Of a DNA stretch of 7,536 bases, positions 1 through 7,425 are shown piece after piece; within the stretch, counting starts at the first letter, position 1; each line of letters opens with the position of its first letter. The notes under the pieces were generated by a model. That model had not been told where the DNA came from. It saw nothing but the letters and a program-made list of their open reading frames with translations, and did not search any database. The position numbers and the translations under genes are program-made. The DNA comes from an uncultured Shinella sp. Lineage in GTDB: Bacteria > Pseudomonadota > Alphaproteobacteria > Rhizobiales > Rhizobiaceae. The stretch lies in the NCBI GenBank assembly GCA_946481465.1, contig CAMLOC010000158.1:1-7536 (forward strand), given 5' to 3'.

Positions 1-157
1 CCGGGAACCAGTATTCGACGCCCGAGACCATGACGTTCATGACGTATTTCTCGCCCGGCTTGCAGCGGAACGGGTTCTCCGTTTCGGCCGCCGCGGAACC
101 GGCAAAAAGCGTCGTCGCAAGGACCGCCATCGCGGTCGTCGTCAGAAAAGTGCGCAA
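1..157 (-). CDS. Periplasmic ABC substrate-binding protein, N-terminal part (probably sugar-type, COG1879-like)
   Basis: Only the first 52 codons are in the window; the gene continues past base 1. The start is a TTG at 157-155, chosen because a full AGGAGG lies four bases upstream (167-162) and because it gives a proper Sec signal peptide: a charged start (MRTF), a hydrophobic core, and an alanine-rich GSAAA cleavage region near residue 24. An ATG at 130-128 is in frame but would cut off the n-region and has no ribosome binding site. The mature start has a short linker (ETENPFRCKPGEK) and then YVMNVMVSGVEYWFP, which looks like the first beta strand and ligand-facing loop of a periplasmic-binding-protein fold of the ribose/sugar class. 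The family is judged by resemblance of this short piece, so the ligand is unknown. A private promoter region with two palindromes lies upstream, so it probably starts its own transcription unit, with transporter genes expected to the left of the window. Confidence 0.6.
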   Translation of the reverse strand, partial: MRTFLTTTAMAVLATTLFAGSAAAETENPFRCKPGEKYVMNVMVSGVEYWFP

Positions 158-167
158 GTATCCTCCT
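158..167 (-). promoter_or_regulatory. Strong ribosome binding site for a TTG start
   Basis: On the minus strand the sequence AGGAGG (167-162) is followed by ATAC and then TTG. It fixes the uncommon TTG as the start codon of the binding-protein gene. No ATG or GTG is in frame upstream within this stretch. Confidence 0.7.
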
Positions 168-198
168 CGGGGCGCTAGCCCCTCCCAAAAAGCCCGTG

Positions 199-215
199 GG
201 CGTCGTTTCGACGCC
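199..215. repeat. Perfect 7-bp inverted repeat in the 5' leader of the binding-protein gene
   Basis: GGCGTCG (199-205), a TTT loop, and CGACGCC (209-215) form a perfect stem. It lies about 30 bases upstream of the ribosome binding site of the minus-strand binding-protein gene, so a transcript starting near the TTGACA box would carry it in its leader. No run of T follows in either direction, so it is not a standard terminator. A role in mRNA stability or translation is possible but not shown. Confidence 0.35.
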
Positions 216-263
216 GGTGATCTCCGTGAAGACCGGAATTCCTCCTCGAAGTCCGGTATGGGC

Positions 264-292
264 AACTAATCGCAATGCAAAGGGAGTGTCAA
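264..292 (-). promoter_or_regulatory. Candidate sigma-70 promoter of the binding-protein gene
   Basis: A perfect TTGACA lies at 292-287 on the minus strand. With a 17-base spacer the -10 hexamer would be TTAGTT (269-264), which is weak, though alphaproteobacterial -10 boxes are often poorly conserved. An alternative reading is a -10 box TATATT at 296-291 (five of six consensus positions), whose -35 would fall inside the palindrome at 307-320. The region is clearly richer in A+T than the surrounding genes. The leader to the TTG start would be about 100 to 130 bases. Confidence 0.4.
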
Positions 293-306
293 TATAATTC
301 AGACAA

Positions 307-320
307 TGAAATATATTTCA
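307..320. promoter_or_regulatory. Palindromic operator-like site 1
   Basis: TGAAATATATTTCA is a perfect 14-base palindrome located just upstream of the TTGACA box of the binding-protein gene. It has the GAA-N6-TTC form of a dimeric helix-turn-helix regulator site. The central step is AT, not the CG typical of LacI-family sites. From what is known of rhizobial sugar-uptake operons, an RpiR-type regulator is a reasonable guess (S. meliloti IolR is described with a GGAA-N6-TTCC palindrome), but the regulator is not in the window. A near-identical copy lies 44 bases away. Confidence 0.55.
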
Positions 321-350
321 TACCGAAAGGCTGAAATCAAGCCCGGCGCC

Positions 351-361
351 TGAAATATCTT

Positions 362-364
<3 letters not shown>
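351..364. promoter_or_regulatory. Palindromic operator-like site 2, overlapping the kinase stop codon
   Basis: TGAAATATCTTTCA differs from site 1 at one position of 14 (C for A at position 9). The start-to-start distance between the two is 44 bases, about four helical turns, which fits two dimers on the same DNA face. The last three bases (362-364) are the TGA stop codon of the minus-strand kinase gene, so the site straddles the end of that gene. A further TGAAAT half-site lies between the two at 332-337. Confidence 0.5.
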
Positions 365-1267
<903 letters not shown>

Positions 1268-1270
1268 GAA

Positions 1271-1279
1271 CACCTCCTT
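1271..1279 (-). promoter_or_regulatory. Full-consensus ribosome binding site of kinase copy 1
   Basis: On the minus strand AAGGAGGTG (1279-1271) is followed by TTC and the ATG at 1267-1265. It matches the complete anti-Shine-Dalgarno complement. The in-frame GTG at 1273-1271 is part of this site, which settles the start in favour of the ATG. Confidence 0.75.
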
Positions 1280-1349
1280 TTGGCCAGCCGCGACGGTTTC
1301 ACTGATTCCGGCCTTTCGCTATCATCATCCGAACACGGGGAGAAAGACC

Positions 1350-1991
1350 ATGGCAAACGGACATCACGAGGGTGCGCTCGGCGCGGTCTACAATGCAACC
1401 GGCACGCAGGAGGTCGCCGCCCTCTACGACGGCTGGGCCGAGACCTACGACGCCGACATGGCGAGCGCCGGCTACCGTCATCCGTCGATCTGCCTGGCGC
1501 TTCTTGCGCGCCACCTGCCGCGCGGCGCCGCGCCGCTCCTCGATGCCGGCGCCGGCACCGGGCTCATCGGCGAATGGCTGGCGATCCTCGGCTATGCCCA
1601 TGTCGAGGGCCTCGACATTTCCGAGGGCATGCTTCAGCGGGCGGCGGAGAAGGCGGTCTATGCCGCCCTGCACCGCGCCGCCCTCGGCAATCCCCTGCCC
1701 TTCCCGGATGGGCATTTCGCCGGCATCGTCTCGGCCGGCGTCTTCACCTCCGGCCATGTCGGCGCGGAGGGGCTTCCCGAACTCATCCGCATCACGCGGC
1801 CGGGCGGCGTCCTCGTCCTGACGGTGAAGAACACGCTGTGGAACGACGGTTTTTCCGACCGGCTCGCGGAACTGGAAAGAGACGGCATCCTCGAACGGGC
1901 GGAGGAAACCGCGCCCTATGTCTCGATGCCCGGCGAGACGGGCACCGTGCCGAGCCGCGGCGTGGTGCTGAAGGTGCTGCGCCACGCCTGA
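1350..1991 (+). CDS. Class I SAM-dependent methyltransferase, METTL27/WBSCR27-like
   Basis: A 213-residue Rossmann-fold methyltransferase. It opens with a helical cap including EVAALYDGWAETYDADM (residues 21-37), a pattern typical of METTL27-like proteins. Motif I is LLDAGAGTG (63-71), the acidic SAM-ribose residue is D89 in EGLDIS, the post-motif strand is FAGIVSAGVF (123-132), and motif III is ITRPGGVLVLTVK (148-160). No membrane segment or extra domain is seen; the length is normal for a stand-alone enzyme. The ATG at 1350 is preceded by GGGGAG about seven bases upstream (1337-1342). Earlier in-frame starts, such as the ATG at 1266, would add about 28 atypical residues overlapping the divergent kinase start. 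The methyl acceptor cannot be read from the sequence. It is the only complete plus-strand gene here and faces the dehydrogenase gene tail to tail. Linkage to amine metabolism is by neighbourhood only. Confidence 0.85.
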   Translation: MANGHHEGALGAVYNATGTQEVAALYDGWAETYDADMASAGYRHPSICLALLARHLPRGAAPLLDAGAGTGLIGEWLAILGYAHVEGLDISEGMLQRAAEKAVYAALHRAALGNPLPFPDGHFAGIVSAGVFTSGHVGAEGLPELIRITRPGGVLVLTVKNTLWNDGFSDRLAELERDGILERAEETAPYVSMPGETGTVPSRGVVLKVLRHA

Positions 1992-2018
1992 GAGGGGATC
2001 GGCGCGCAAGGACCGGCC

Positions 2019-2038
2019 TCCCGGTGCGCCCACCGGGA
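2019..2038. terminator. GC-rich hairpin between convergent genes, possible bidirectional terminator
   Basis: TCCCGGTG (2019-2026), loop CGCC, CACCGGGA (2031-2038) make a perfect 8-bp stem filling most of the 47-base gap between the methyltransferase stop (1991) and the dehydrogenase stop (2039). An overlapping alternative stem ACCGG/CCGGT (2012-2025) also exists. There is no T run on either strand, so if it ends transcription it does so without the classic U tract, or it protects the 3' ends of the two messages. Confidence 0.45.
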
Positions 2039-4480
2039 TCAGGCCTTCACCCGCGCGCCGGCCGGGTCGTAGAGCGGCTCGAGGTGGATCTTCGCCGGCG
2101 TGCGCTCCATGGCGACGACGAGTTCGTAATCGCCGCCCGTCAGGAAATCGTCGTCCACGCCCTCGGCGCGGCGCACATAGCCGTAGCCGACATTCTTGCC
2201 GAGCGTATAGCCGTAGCCGCCGCTGGTGAGGTAGCCGACGGGCTCGCCGTTGCGCAGGATCGTCTCGCGGCCGACGAGCACGATATCGGGATTGTCGACC
2301 GTGAAGCCGGCCAGCGCCTTCTTGCGCTTTTCGCCCTGCAGGGCCTCCAGCGCCCGGCGGCCGAGGAAGTCCGTGTTCTTGCGCAGCTTCACCGCCCAGC
2401 CGAGGCCGGCGTCGAAGGGCGTGTCGTTCGGCGTGATGTCGGATCCCCAGGCGCGATAGCCCTTTTCGAGGCGCAGCGATTCCAGCGCGCGATAGCCGAC
2501 CGGGCGGATGCCGAACGGAGCGCCGGCCGCCATCAGCGCGTCGAAGACCGTGCCGATGGCCTCGATCGGCACATGCAGCTCCCAGCCGAGTTCGCCGACA
2601 TAGGTGACGCGCAGCGCCCGCACGACATGGCCGGCAAGCACGATCTCCCGCACATGGCCGAAGGGGAAGCCGGCATTGGAGACATCGGCATCGGCAAGCG
2701 CGGCCAGCACGTCGCGCGCCTTCGGCCCCATCAGCGAGAGCGTGCCGAAATCCTCCGTCACGTCGCGGAGCGTCACGTCGAAGCCGGCGGGAAGATGGTC
2801 CGTGATCCAGCCGAGATCGTGGGTGCGGAAGCCCGTGCCGGTGACGATGTAGAACTTCTCCTCGGCCAGCCGCGCCACCGTCAGGTCCGCCTCGATGCCA
2901 CCGCGGGTGTTGAGGAGCTGCGTATAGGTCAGCCGCCCCACCGGCTTGCCGACATCGTTGGCGCAGATCCAGTCGAGCGCCTTCAGCGCGTCCGGTCCCG
3001 TCATCTCGTATTTGGCGAAGGAGGACTGGTCGAAGATGCCGACGGCCTCGCGCACATGGCGATGCTCATCGCCGACCGTGGAGAACCAGTTCTGCCGGCC
3101 CATCGAATAGACGTCCCGCGCCTCCATGCCCTTCGGCGCGAACCAGTTCGGCCGCTCCCAGCCGAGCTTGGAGCCGAACACCGCACCATGCGCCTTCAGC
3201 CGCTCGAAGAGCGGCGAGACGACGCGCGGGCGGCCGCTCTCGTATTCCTCGTGCGGGAAGCCGATCGTGTAGTGCTTGCCGTAGGCCTCCAGCGTGCGGT
3301 CGAGCACCCATTGGCGGTCGCGGTGCATGCCGGAAAAGCGGCGGATATCGACCACCCAGAGATCGAGCGGCGCCTCGCCGTCGACGACCCACTGCGCCAG
3401 CACCCAGCCCGCCCCGCCGCCGGACGCGATGCCGAAGGCGTTGAAGCCCGCGCCGACGAACATGTTGGCGCATTCCGGCGCCACGCCGAGAATGAAGTTG
3501 CCGTCGGGCGTAAAACTCTCCGGCCCGTTGATCATCTGCTTGACGCCGACCTTCTCCAGCGCCGGCACGCGGGCGATCGCCTCCACCATATGCTGCTCGA
3601 AATGGTCGAAATCGTCGTCGAAGAGCCGGTAGGCCCACTCGTCCGGCACATCGCCGGTCGTCCAGGGCTGCGGGTTCGGCTCGTAGCCGCCCATGACGAG
3701 CCCGCCGACCTCCTCCTTGAAATAGGTGCGGCGGTCGGGATCGCGGATCGTCGGCGCATCGGTGGCGAGCCCCGGCACGGTCTCCGTGATGATGTACTGG
3801 TGCTTGACCGGCTGCAGCGGCACGTTGATACCGGCCATCGCGCCCACCTGCCGCGCCCATTGGCCGGCGCAGTTCACGACTTTTTCGCACGCGATGTCGC
3901 CGAGCGTCGTGCGCACGCGGCGGATGCGGCCGTCCTCGATGTCGAAACCCGTGACGCGCACGTTCTCGACGATCGTCGCGCCATGCATGCGCGCGCCCCT
4001 GGCAAGCGACTGGGTGATATCGGAGGGGCTCGCCTGGCCGTCCGTCGGCAGCCAGCTTGCGCCGACGAGGTCGCCGACCTCCATCAGCGGCCACATCGCC
4101 TTGACCTCCTGCGGCGTCAGGAGGTGCATGTCCATGCCAAAACTCCTGGCCGTGGTGGCGAGGCGGCGGAACTCCGTCCAGCGATCCCGGTCGGTGGCAA
4201 GGCGCAGGCATCCCGTCATCTTCCAGCCGGTCGCAAGGCCCGTCTCGGCTTCGAGGCCCTTGTAGAGATCGACGGAATATTTCAGCACCCGGGTAATCGA
4301 GGCCGAGGAGCGGAGCTGGCCGACGAGGCCGGCCGCATGCCAGGTCGAGCCCGAGGTCAGCGTGCCCTGCTCCAGGAGGATCACGTTCGCCTTGTGGTCG
4401 CGGGCGAGATGATAGGCCGTCGAGCAGCCGATGATGCCGCCGCCGATGACAACGATCTCAGCATGGGATGGCAGGGTCAT
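2039..4480 (-). CDS. FAD-dependent dehydrogenase/GcvT fusion, dimethylglycine-sarcosine dehydrogenase family
   Basis: An 813-residue, probably soluble enzyme. The N-terminal DAO domain starts with the FAD-binding VVIGGGIIGCSTAYHLA (residues 10-26). The motif SGSTWHAAGL (43-52) contains H48, which aligns with the histidine that covalently carries FAD in mammalian dimethylglycine and sarcosine dehydrogenases. GAGFNAFGIASGGGAGW (343-359) closes the FAD domain. From about residue 420 the chain is a folate-binding aminomethyltransferase (GcvT) domain, with LSLMGPKARDVL (581-592), TYVGELGWELHVP (626-638) and LRLEKGYRAWGSDITPNDTP (669-688), ending in a GcvT C-terminal barrel. Family knowledge says it oxidises an N-methyl amine and passes the carbon to tetrahydrofolate as 5,10-methylene-THF. 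The exact substrate is open. The ATG at 4480 overlaps the kinase stop (ATGA) with only a weak ribosome site, so translation is likely coupled. A 52-residue in-frame extension upstream only reads through the kinase gene in another frame. Confidence 0.88.
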   Translation of the reverse strand: MTLPSHAEIVVIGGGIIGCSTAYHLARDHKANVILLEQGTLTSGSTWHAAGLVGQLRSSASITRVLKYSVDLYKGLEAETGLATGWKMTGCLRLATDRDRWTEFRRLATTARSFGMDMHLLTPQEVKAMWPLMEVGDLVGASWLPTDGQASPSDITQSLARGARMHGATIVENVRVTGFDIEDGRIRRVRTTLGDIACEKVVNCAGQWARQVGAMAGINVPLQPVKHQYIITETVPGLATDAPTIRDPDRRTYFKEEVGGLVMGGYEPNPQPWTTGDVPDEWAYRLFDDDFDHFEQHMVEAIARVPALEKVGVKQMINGPESFTPDGNFILGVAPECANMFVGAGFNAFGIASGGGAGWVLAQWVVDGEAPLDLWVVDIRRFSGMHRDRQWVLDRTLEAYGKHYTIGFPHEEYESGRPRVVSPLFERLKAHGAVFGSKLGWERPNWFAPKGMEARDVYSMGRQNWFSTVGDEHRHVREAVGIFDQSSFAKYEMTGPDALKALDWICANDVGKPVGRLTYTQLLNTRGGIEADLTVARLAEEKFYIVTGTGFRTHDLGWITDHLPAGFDVTLRDVTEDFGTLSLMGPKARDVLAALADADVSNAGFPFGHVREIVLAGHVVRALRVTYVGELGWELHVPIEAIGTVFDALMAAGAPFGIRPVGYRALESLRLEKGYRAWGSDITPNDTPFDAGLGWAVKLRKNTDFLGRRALEALQGEKRKKALAGFTVDNPDIVLVGRETILRNGEPVGYLTSGGYGYTLGKNVGYGYVRRAEGVDDDFLTGGDYELVVAMERTPAKIHLEPLYDPAGARVKA

Positions 4481-5388
4481 TTGGCGTGTTTCCCGTATTT
4501 TGTTCTGTAGTGGTCGAGCGCCCTGTCGAGGCGATCGAGATTTTCGGCCGTGTAGCCGACATAGTCGGCGCCGGGCGCTGTGAGGTGAAGTTCGGAGACC
4601 ATGCTCCACATCGCCTCGCGCAGGAGCGAGGCGCATTGCATGGCGGCATGCGAGCGCAGGATCGCCGGGTCGGGCGCGCCTGCGAAATAGGCGGCGAGGA
4701 AATCCTCCGCCGCGTCGGGCGAAAGCCCTGCATTGGAGGTGGCGCCGGCAAGGTCGAACATGGCGGTGGAGAAGCCGGCATATTCGAAATCGATCAGCCA
4801 GAGACGGTCGCCGTCGTCCAAAATATTGGCCGGCAGCAGGTCGTTGTGCGCGAAGACGATCGGCAGCGGCGCCTGCGCCGCCTCCAGCTCCTCGGCAAGC
4901 GCGAGATAGCCCGGAAGGTGCGGCTTCATGCGGCTGCCGCCCTCCCTCAGCGTGCGGGCATAGTCACGCACCACATGGAAAGGCCAGAAGAGGAAGGCGG
5001 TGCCGCTCACCTCCTGCGGCATCTCGTCGTGGAACCGCCGCAGCAGGTCCGCCACCCGCCGCCGCTCGGCGGCAACGTCCTCGGCGCCATAGGTCTTCGC
5101 ACCGAGGAAGGCCGAGACCATGACGCCGGGCTCGGCGTAGCGCACTTCCGGGCCGAAGCCGGCCGCATGGGCCGCCCGCGCCGTCATCAGCTCCCGCTCG
5201 CGGAAGACGTGGTGGAAGGGATAATCCCGGCCGAAGCGCACGACATGGCGTCCCGCCGCATCGTGGACGAGGTAGCTCTCGTTGCTGATGCCGCCCTTCA
5301 AGGGTGCGATCTCGATACGGCCCGCCCAGCAGGGCAGCGCGCGGATGCGGTCCTCGACGGCGCGGCTGGGCTCGACGGGACCGTCCAT
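4477..5388 (-). CDS. Choline-kinase-like phosphotransferase, copy 2, in the transporter operon
   Basis: A 303-residue cytoplasmic kinase of the choline kinase/APH superfamily. Visible motifs: nucleotide loop LKGGISNESYLV (residues 30-41), a following strand HVVRFGRD (48-55), Brenner motif HNDLLPAN (H181, D183, N188), and metal-binding LIDFEYAG with D200. It shares its whole architecture and short stretches with copy 1, for example GFGPEV against GVGPEV and AYFAGAPDPA against AYFGGAPKPA, so the two are paralogues of nearly equal length. The ATG at 5388-5386 overlaps the permease stop by one base (TGATG), with GAGGG upstream inside the permease end. Its own stop overlaps the dehydrogenase start. 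This placement between an amine-type importer and a demethylating dehydrogenase suggests it phosphorylates the imported alcohol or a breakdown product. Thiamine kinase and homoserine-kinase-like members share this fold, so choline itself is only one option. Confidence 0.85.
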   Translation of the reverse strand: MDGPVEPSRAVEDRIRALPCWAGRIEIAPLKGGISNESYLVHDAAGRHVVRFGRDYPFHHVFRERELMTARAAHAAGFGPEVRYAEPGVMVSAFLGAKTYGAEDVAAERRRVADLLRRFHDEMPQEVSGTAFLFWPFHVVRDYARTLREGGSRMKPHLPGYLALAEELEAAQAPLPIVFAHNDLLPANILDDGDRLWLIDFEYAGFSTAMFDLAGATSNAGLSPDAAEDFLAAYFAGAPDPAILRSHAAMQCASLLREAMWSMVSELHLTAPGADYVGYTAENLDRLDRALDHYRTKYGKHAK

Positions 5389-7421
5389 CAGCTCACCCTC
5401 TCGCGGATACGGTTCGCGCCGGCGGAGATCAGCCGGTCGGCGATGATGGCGATGAAGGCGACGGAGAGGCCGGCGACAAGGCCGCGGCCGGTATCGGCCT
5501 TGGTGAGCGCGATATAGACTTCCTGCCCGAGATCGCGCGTGCCCACCAATGCCGTGATGACCAGCATGGAGAGGGCGAACATGATCGTCTGGTTGAGGCC
5601 GAGCAGGATTTCCGGCAGCGCCAGCTTCAGCTTGATCTTGGCGAGGATCTGCCCCGGCGTGCAGCCCATGGCGCGGCCGGCCTCCACCACGCGCGGATCG
5701 ACGCGCTGGAGGCCGAGCACCGTGTAGCGGATCGCCGGCACGACGGCATAGGCGACGACGGCGATCATGGCGGTGAAATCGCCGACCCTGAACAGCATGA
5801 CGACGGGCATCAGATAGACGAAGGAGGGCAGCGTCTGCAGCGTGTCGATGACGAGCTGGAGCCAGCGCCACAGCCGCGCGCGCTCGGCGGCGAGGATGCC
5901 GAGCGGCACGCCGATCAGGCAGGCGAAGACGACGGAGATGCCGCAGAGATAGACGGTGATCATCGCCTTCTCCCATTGCCCGGTCGCTGCGATCAGGAAG
6001 GACAGCGCGCCGACCAGCACGGCAAGGCGAAGGCCGCCCAGCCGGTAGCCCGAAAGCGCCAGCAGCGCGACGACGCCGGCCCAGGGCAGGTCGCCGAGCA
6101 GCCGCTTCAGCGGCACGAGGATGTTCAGGAGGATGACGTTGCGGATCGCCTCCAGCGCGTCGAAGAAATTGATGTTGATCCAGCGCACCACCTCGGACCA
6201 GAAGGTGCCGGTGGAGACCTGCCAGCTTTCCGGAAAGCTCTGGAGCGCCGGCACGGCAAGCCCGGCGAGGAAGGTCGTAACGACGATGGCGAGCGCGGCG
6301 ACGAGATAGGGATGGCGGGAGACGAAGCCGCCGCCTGCCGGGATCCCTGCCGCGGGCTTGCCGGCCTTTTCCGCATAGGCCTGGCTCAACCGGTCGAGCG
6401 CCACGGCGAGCGCGACGATGGCAAGCCCCGCTTCGAGGCCTGCGCCGATATCGAGGCGGCGCAGCGCGGCGAGCACGTCGAAGCCGAGGCCGCCGGCGCC
6501 GATCATCGAGGCGATGATGACCATGTTGAGCGACAGCATGATGACCTGGTTGACGCCGACCATCAGGCTGTCCTTGGCGGACGGCACCATGACCTTCCAG
6601 GTCATCTGCCGCCGGCTGCAGCCGACCATGTTGCCGAGGTCGCGGATTTCCGCCGGCACGGAGCGCATGGCGAGGATCGTGACGCGCGCCATCGGCGGCA
6701 GGGCGTAGATCAGCGTCGCGACGATGGCCGCCGTCGGCCCGAAGCCGAAGAAGACGAGCACGGGCACGAGATAGGCGAAGACCGGGATCGTCTGCATGAG
6801 ATCGAGCACGGGAACCAGCATCCGCTCGAAGACGGGCCAGCGCCAGGCGGCAAGGCCGAGCAACAGGCCGGCAACGACGCCGATGGGCACGGCGACGACG
6901 ATCGAGGCGAGCGTCACCATGGCGCTCGTCCACTGGCCGAAGACGGCGAGGAAGCCGAAGCAGGCCGTGACGAGCGCGGCGAGCCGCGCGCCGCCGGCAT
7001 GGTGGCCGATCAGAGCGACGATGGCGAGCACGGCAAGCCACGAGAGCGGCGGCAGGTGCTGCACCGCGCTCGAACCCTGCCCCGACAGGAGCCCGCTCGA
7101 AAGCAGGCCGAGCGCCAGCCGGTAGGGCATGTCGATGATATCGGCGAGGAAGCGGGTGAGGTCCGTGAAGGTGAAGAGGCCGAAGCTCGCCTCGTCCACC
7201 AGCCATTTCGTCGCCCTGCCGATCCAGCGCGCCGCCGGGATCTCCCATGCGCGCGGATAGGTGAAGGCCCATTTCGCAAGACCCTCGCCGAACTGCCAGA
7301 AGAGGACGAAGAGGGCGAGCGCTACGGGCCACAGCCAGCGTGCGCGCGCCGCCCCGCGCGCGGCCGGGCTTTCCGGGATCGGCTCGGAGACGGGCTGGAG
7401 GACGGGGAAGGAGGCGCCCAT
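5388..7421 (-). CDS. Glycine betaine/proline-type ABC permease, two ProW-like units fused
   Basis: A 677-residue inner-membrane protein formed by two full ProW-like units. Each unit has a variable N-terminal membrane part, then a GQW-led core: residues 162-353 and 481-676. Each core contains the pattern LDLMQTIPVFAYLVPV / IDTLQTLPSFVYLMPV and an ATPase-coupling EAA loop (PAEIRDLGNMVGCSRRQM at 256-273; PRVVEAGRAMGCTPGQIL at 576-592). After each loop comes LMVGVNQVIMLSLNMVIIA or its counterpart LLGLNQTIMFALSMLVITA. The E. coli ProW is a single unit of about 350 residues that dimerises; here one polypeptide should supply both halves of the pore. The ATG at 7421 lies four bases after the upstream ATPase stop. 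The ligand class (betaine, proline, choline or similar quaternary amine) follows from the family; the exact ligand needs the binding protein, which is not adjacent within the window. Confidence 0.88.
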   Translation of the reverse strand: MGASFPVLQPVSEPIPESPAARGAARARWLWPVALALFVLFWQFGEGLAKWAFTYPRAWEIPAARWIGRATKWLVDEASFGLFTFTDLTRFLADIIDMPYRLALGLLSSGLLSGQGSSAVQHLPPLSWLAVLAIVALIGHHAGGARLAALVTACFGFLAVFGQWTSAMVTLASIVVAVPIGVVAGLLLGLAAWRWPVFERMLVPVLDLMQTIPVFAYLVPVLVFFGFGPTAAIVATLIYALPPMARVTILAMRSVPAEIRDLGNMVGCSRRQMTWKVMVPSAKDSLMVGVNQVIMLSLNMVIIASMIGAGGLGFDVLAALRRLDIGAGLEAGLAIVALAVALDRLSQAYAEKAGKPAAGIPAGGGFVSRHPYLVAALAIVVTTFLAGLAVPALQSFPESWQVSTGTFWSEVVRWININFFDALEAIRNVILLNILVPLKRLLGDLPWAGVVALLALSGYRLGGLRLAVLVGALSFLIAATGQWEKAMITVYLCGISVVFACLIGVPLGILAAERARLWRWLQLVIDTLQTLPSFVYLMPVVMLFRVGDFTAMIAVVAYAVVPAIRYTVLGLQRVDPRVVEAGRAMGCTPGQILAKIKLKLALPEILLGLNQTIMFALSMLVITALVGTRDLGQEVYIALTKADTGRGLVAGLSVAFIAIIADRLISAGANRIRERVS

Positions 7422-7425
7422 GCCG

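Noticed and set aside
329..343. GGCT...AGCC stem after the kinase copy 1 stop, as a possible terminator
   Set aside because: Only four paired bases with a seven-base loop and just three T after it; too weak to call, though transcription must end or pass through here.
1297..1325. TATCAT at 1320-1325 as a -10 box for the methyltransferase gene
   Set aside because: The hexamer 17 bases upstream (TTTCAC) matches the -35 consensus poorly, so the promoter is not supported beyond the fact that the divergent gap must contain one.
1299..2033. A minus-strand open frame opposite the methyltransferase
   Set aside because: Antisense to a gene with all methyltransferase motifs; no domain seen, and no ribosome binding site found before its start.
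5389..7332. Continuation of the kinase copy 2 frame upstream through the permease gene, giving a 951-codon open frame
   Set aside because: The upstream part is an arginine-rich shadow of the permease in another frame. The kinase fold begins at the ATG at 5388, which fits the TGATG junction.
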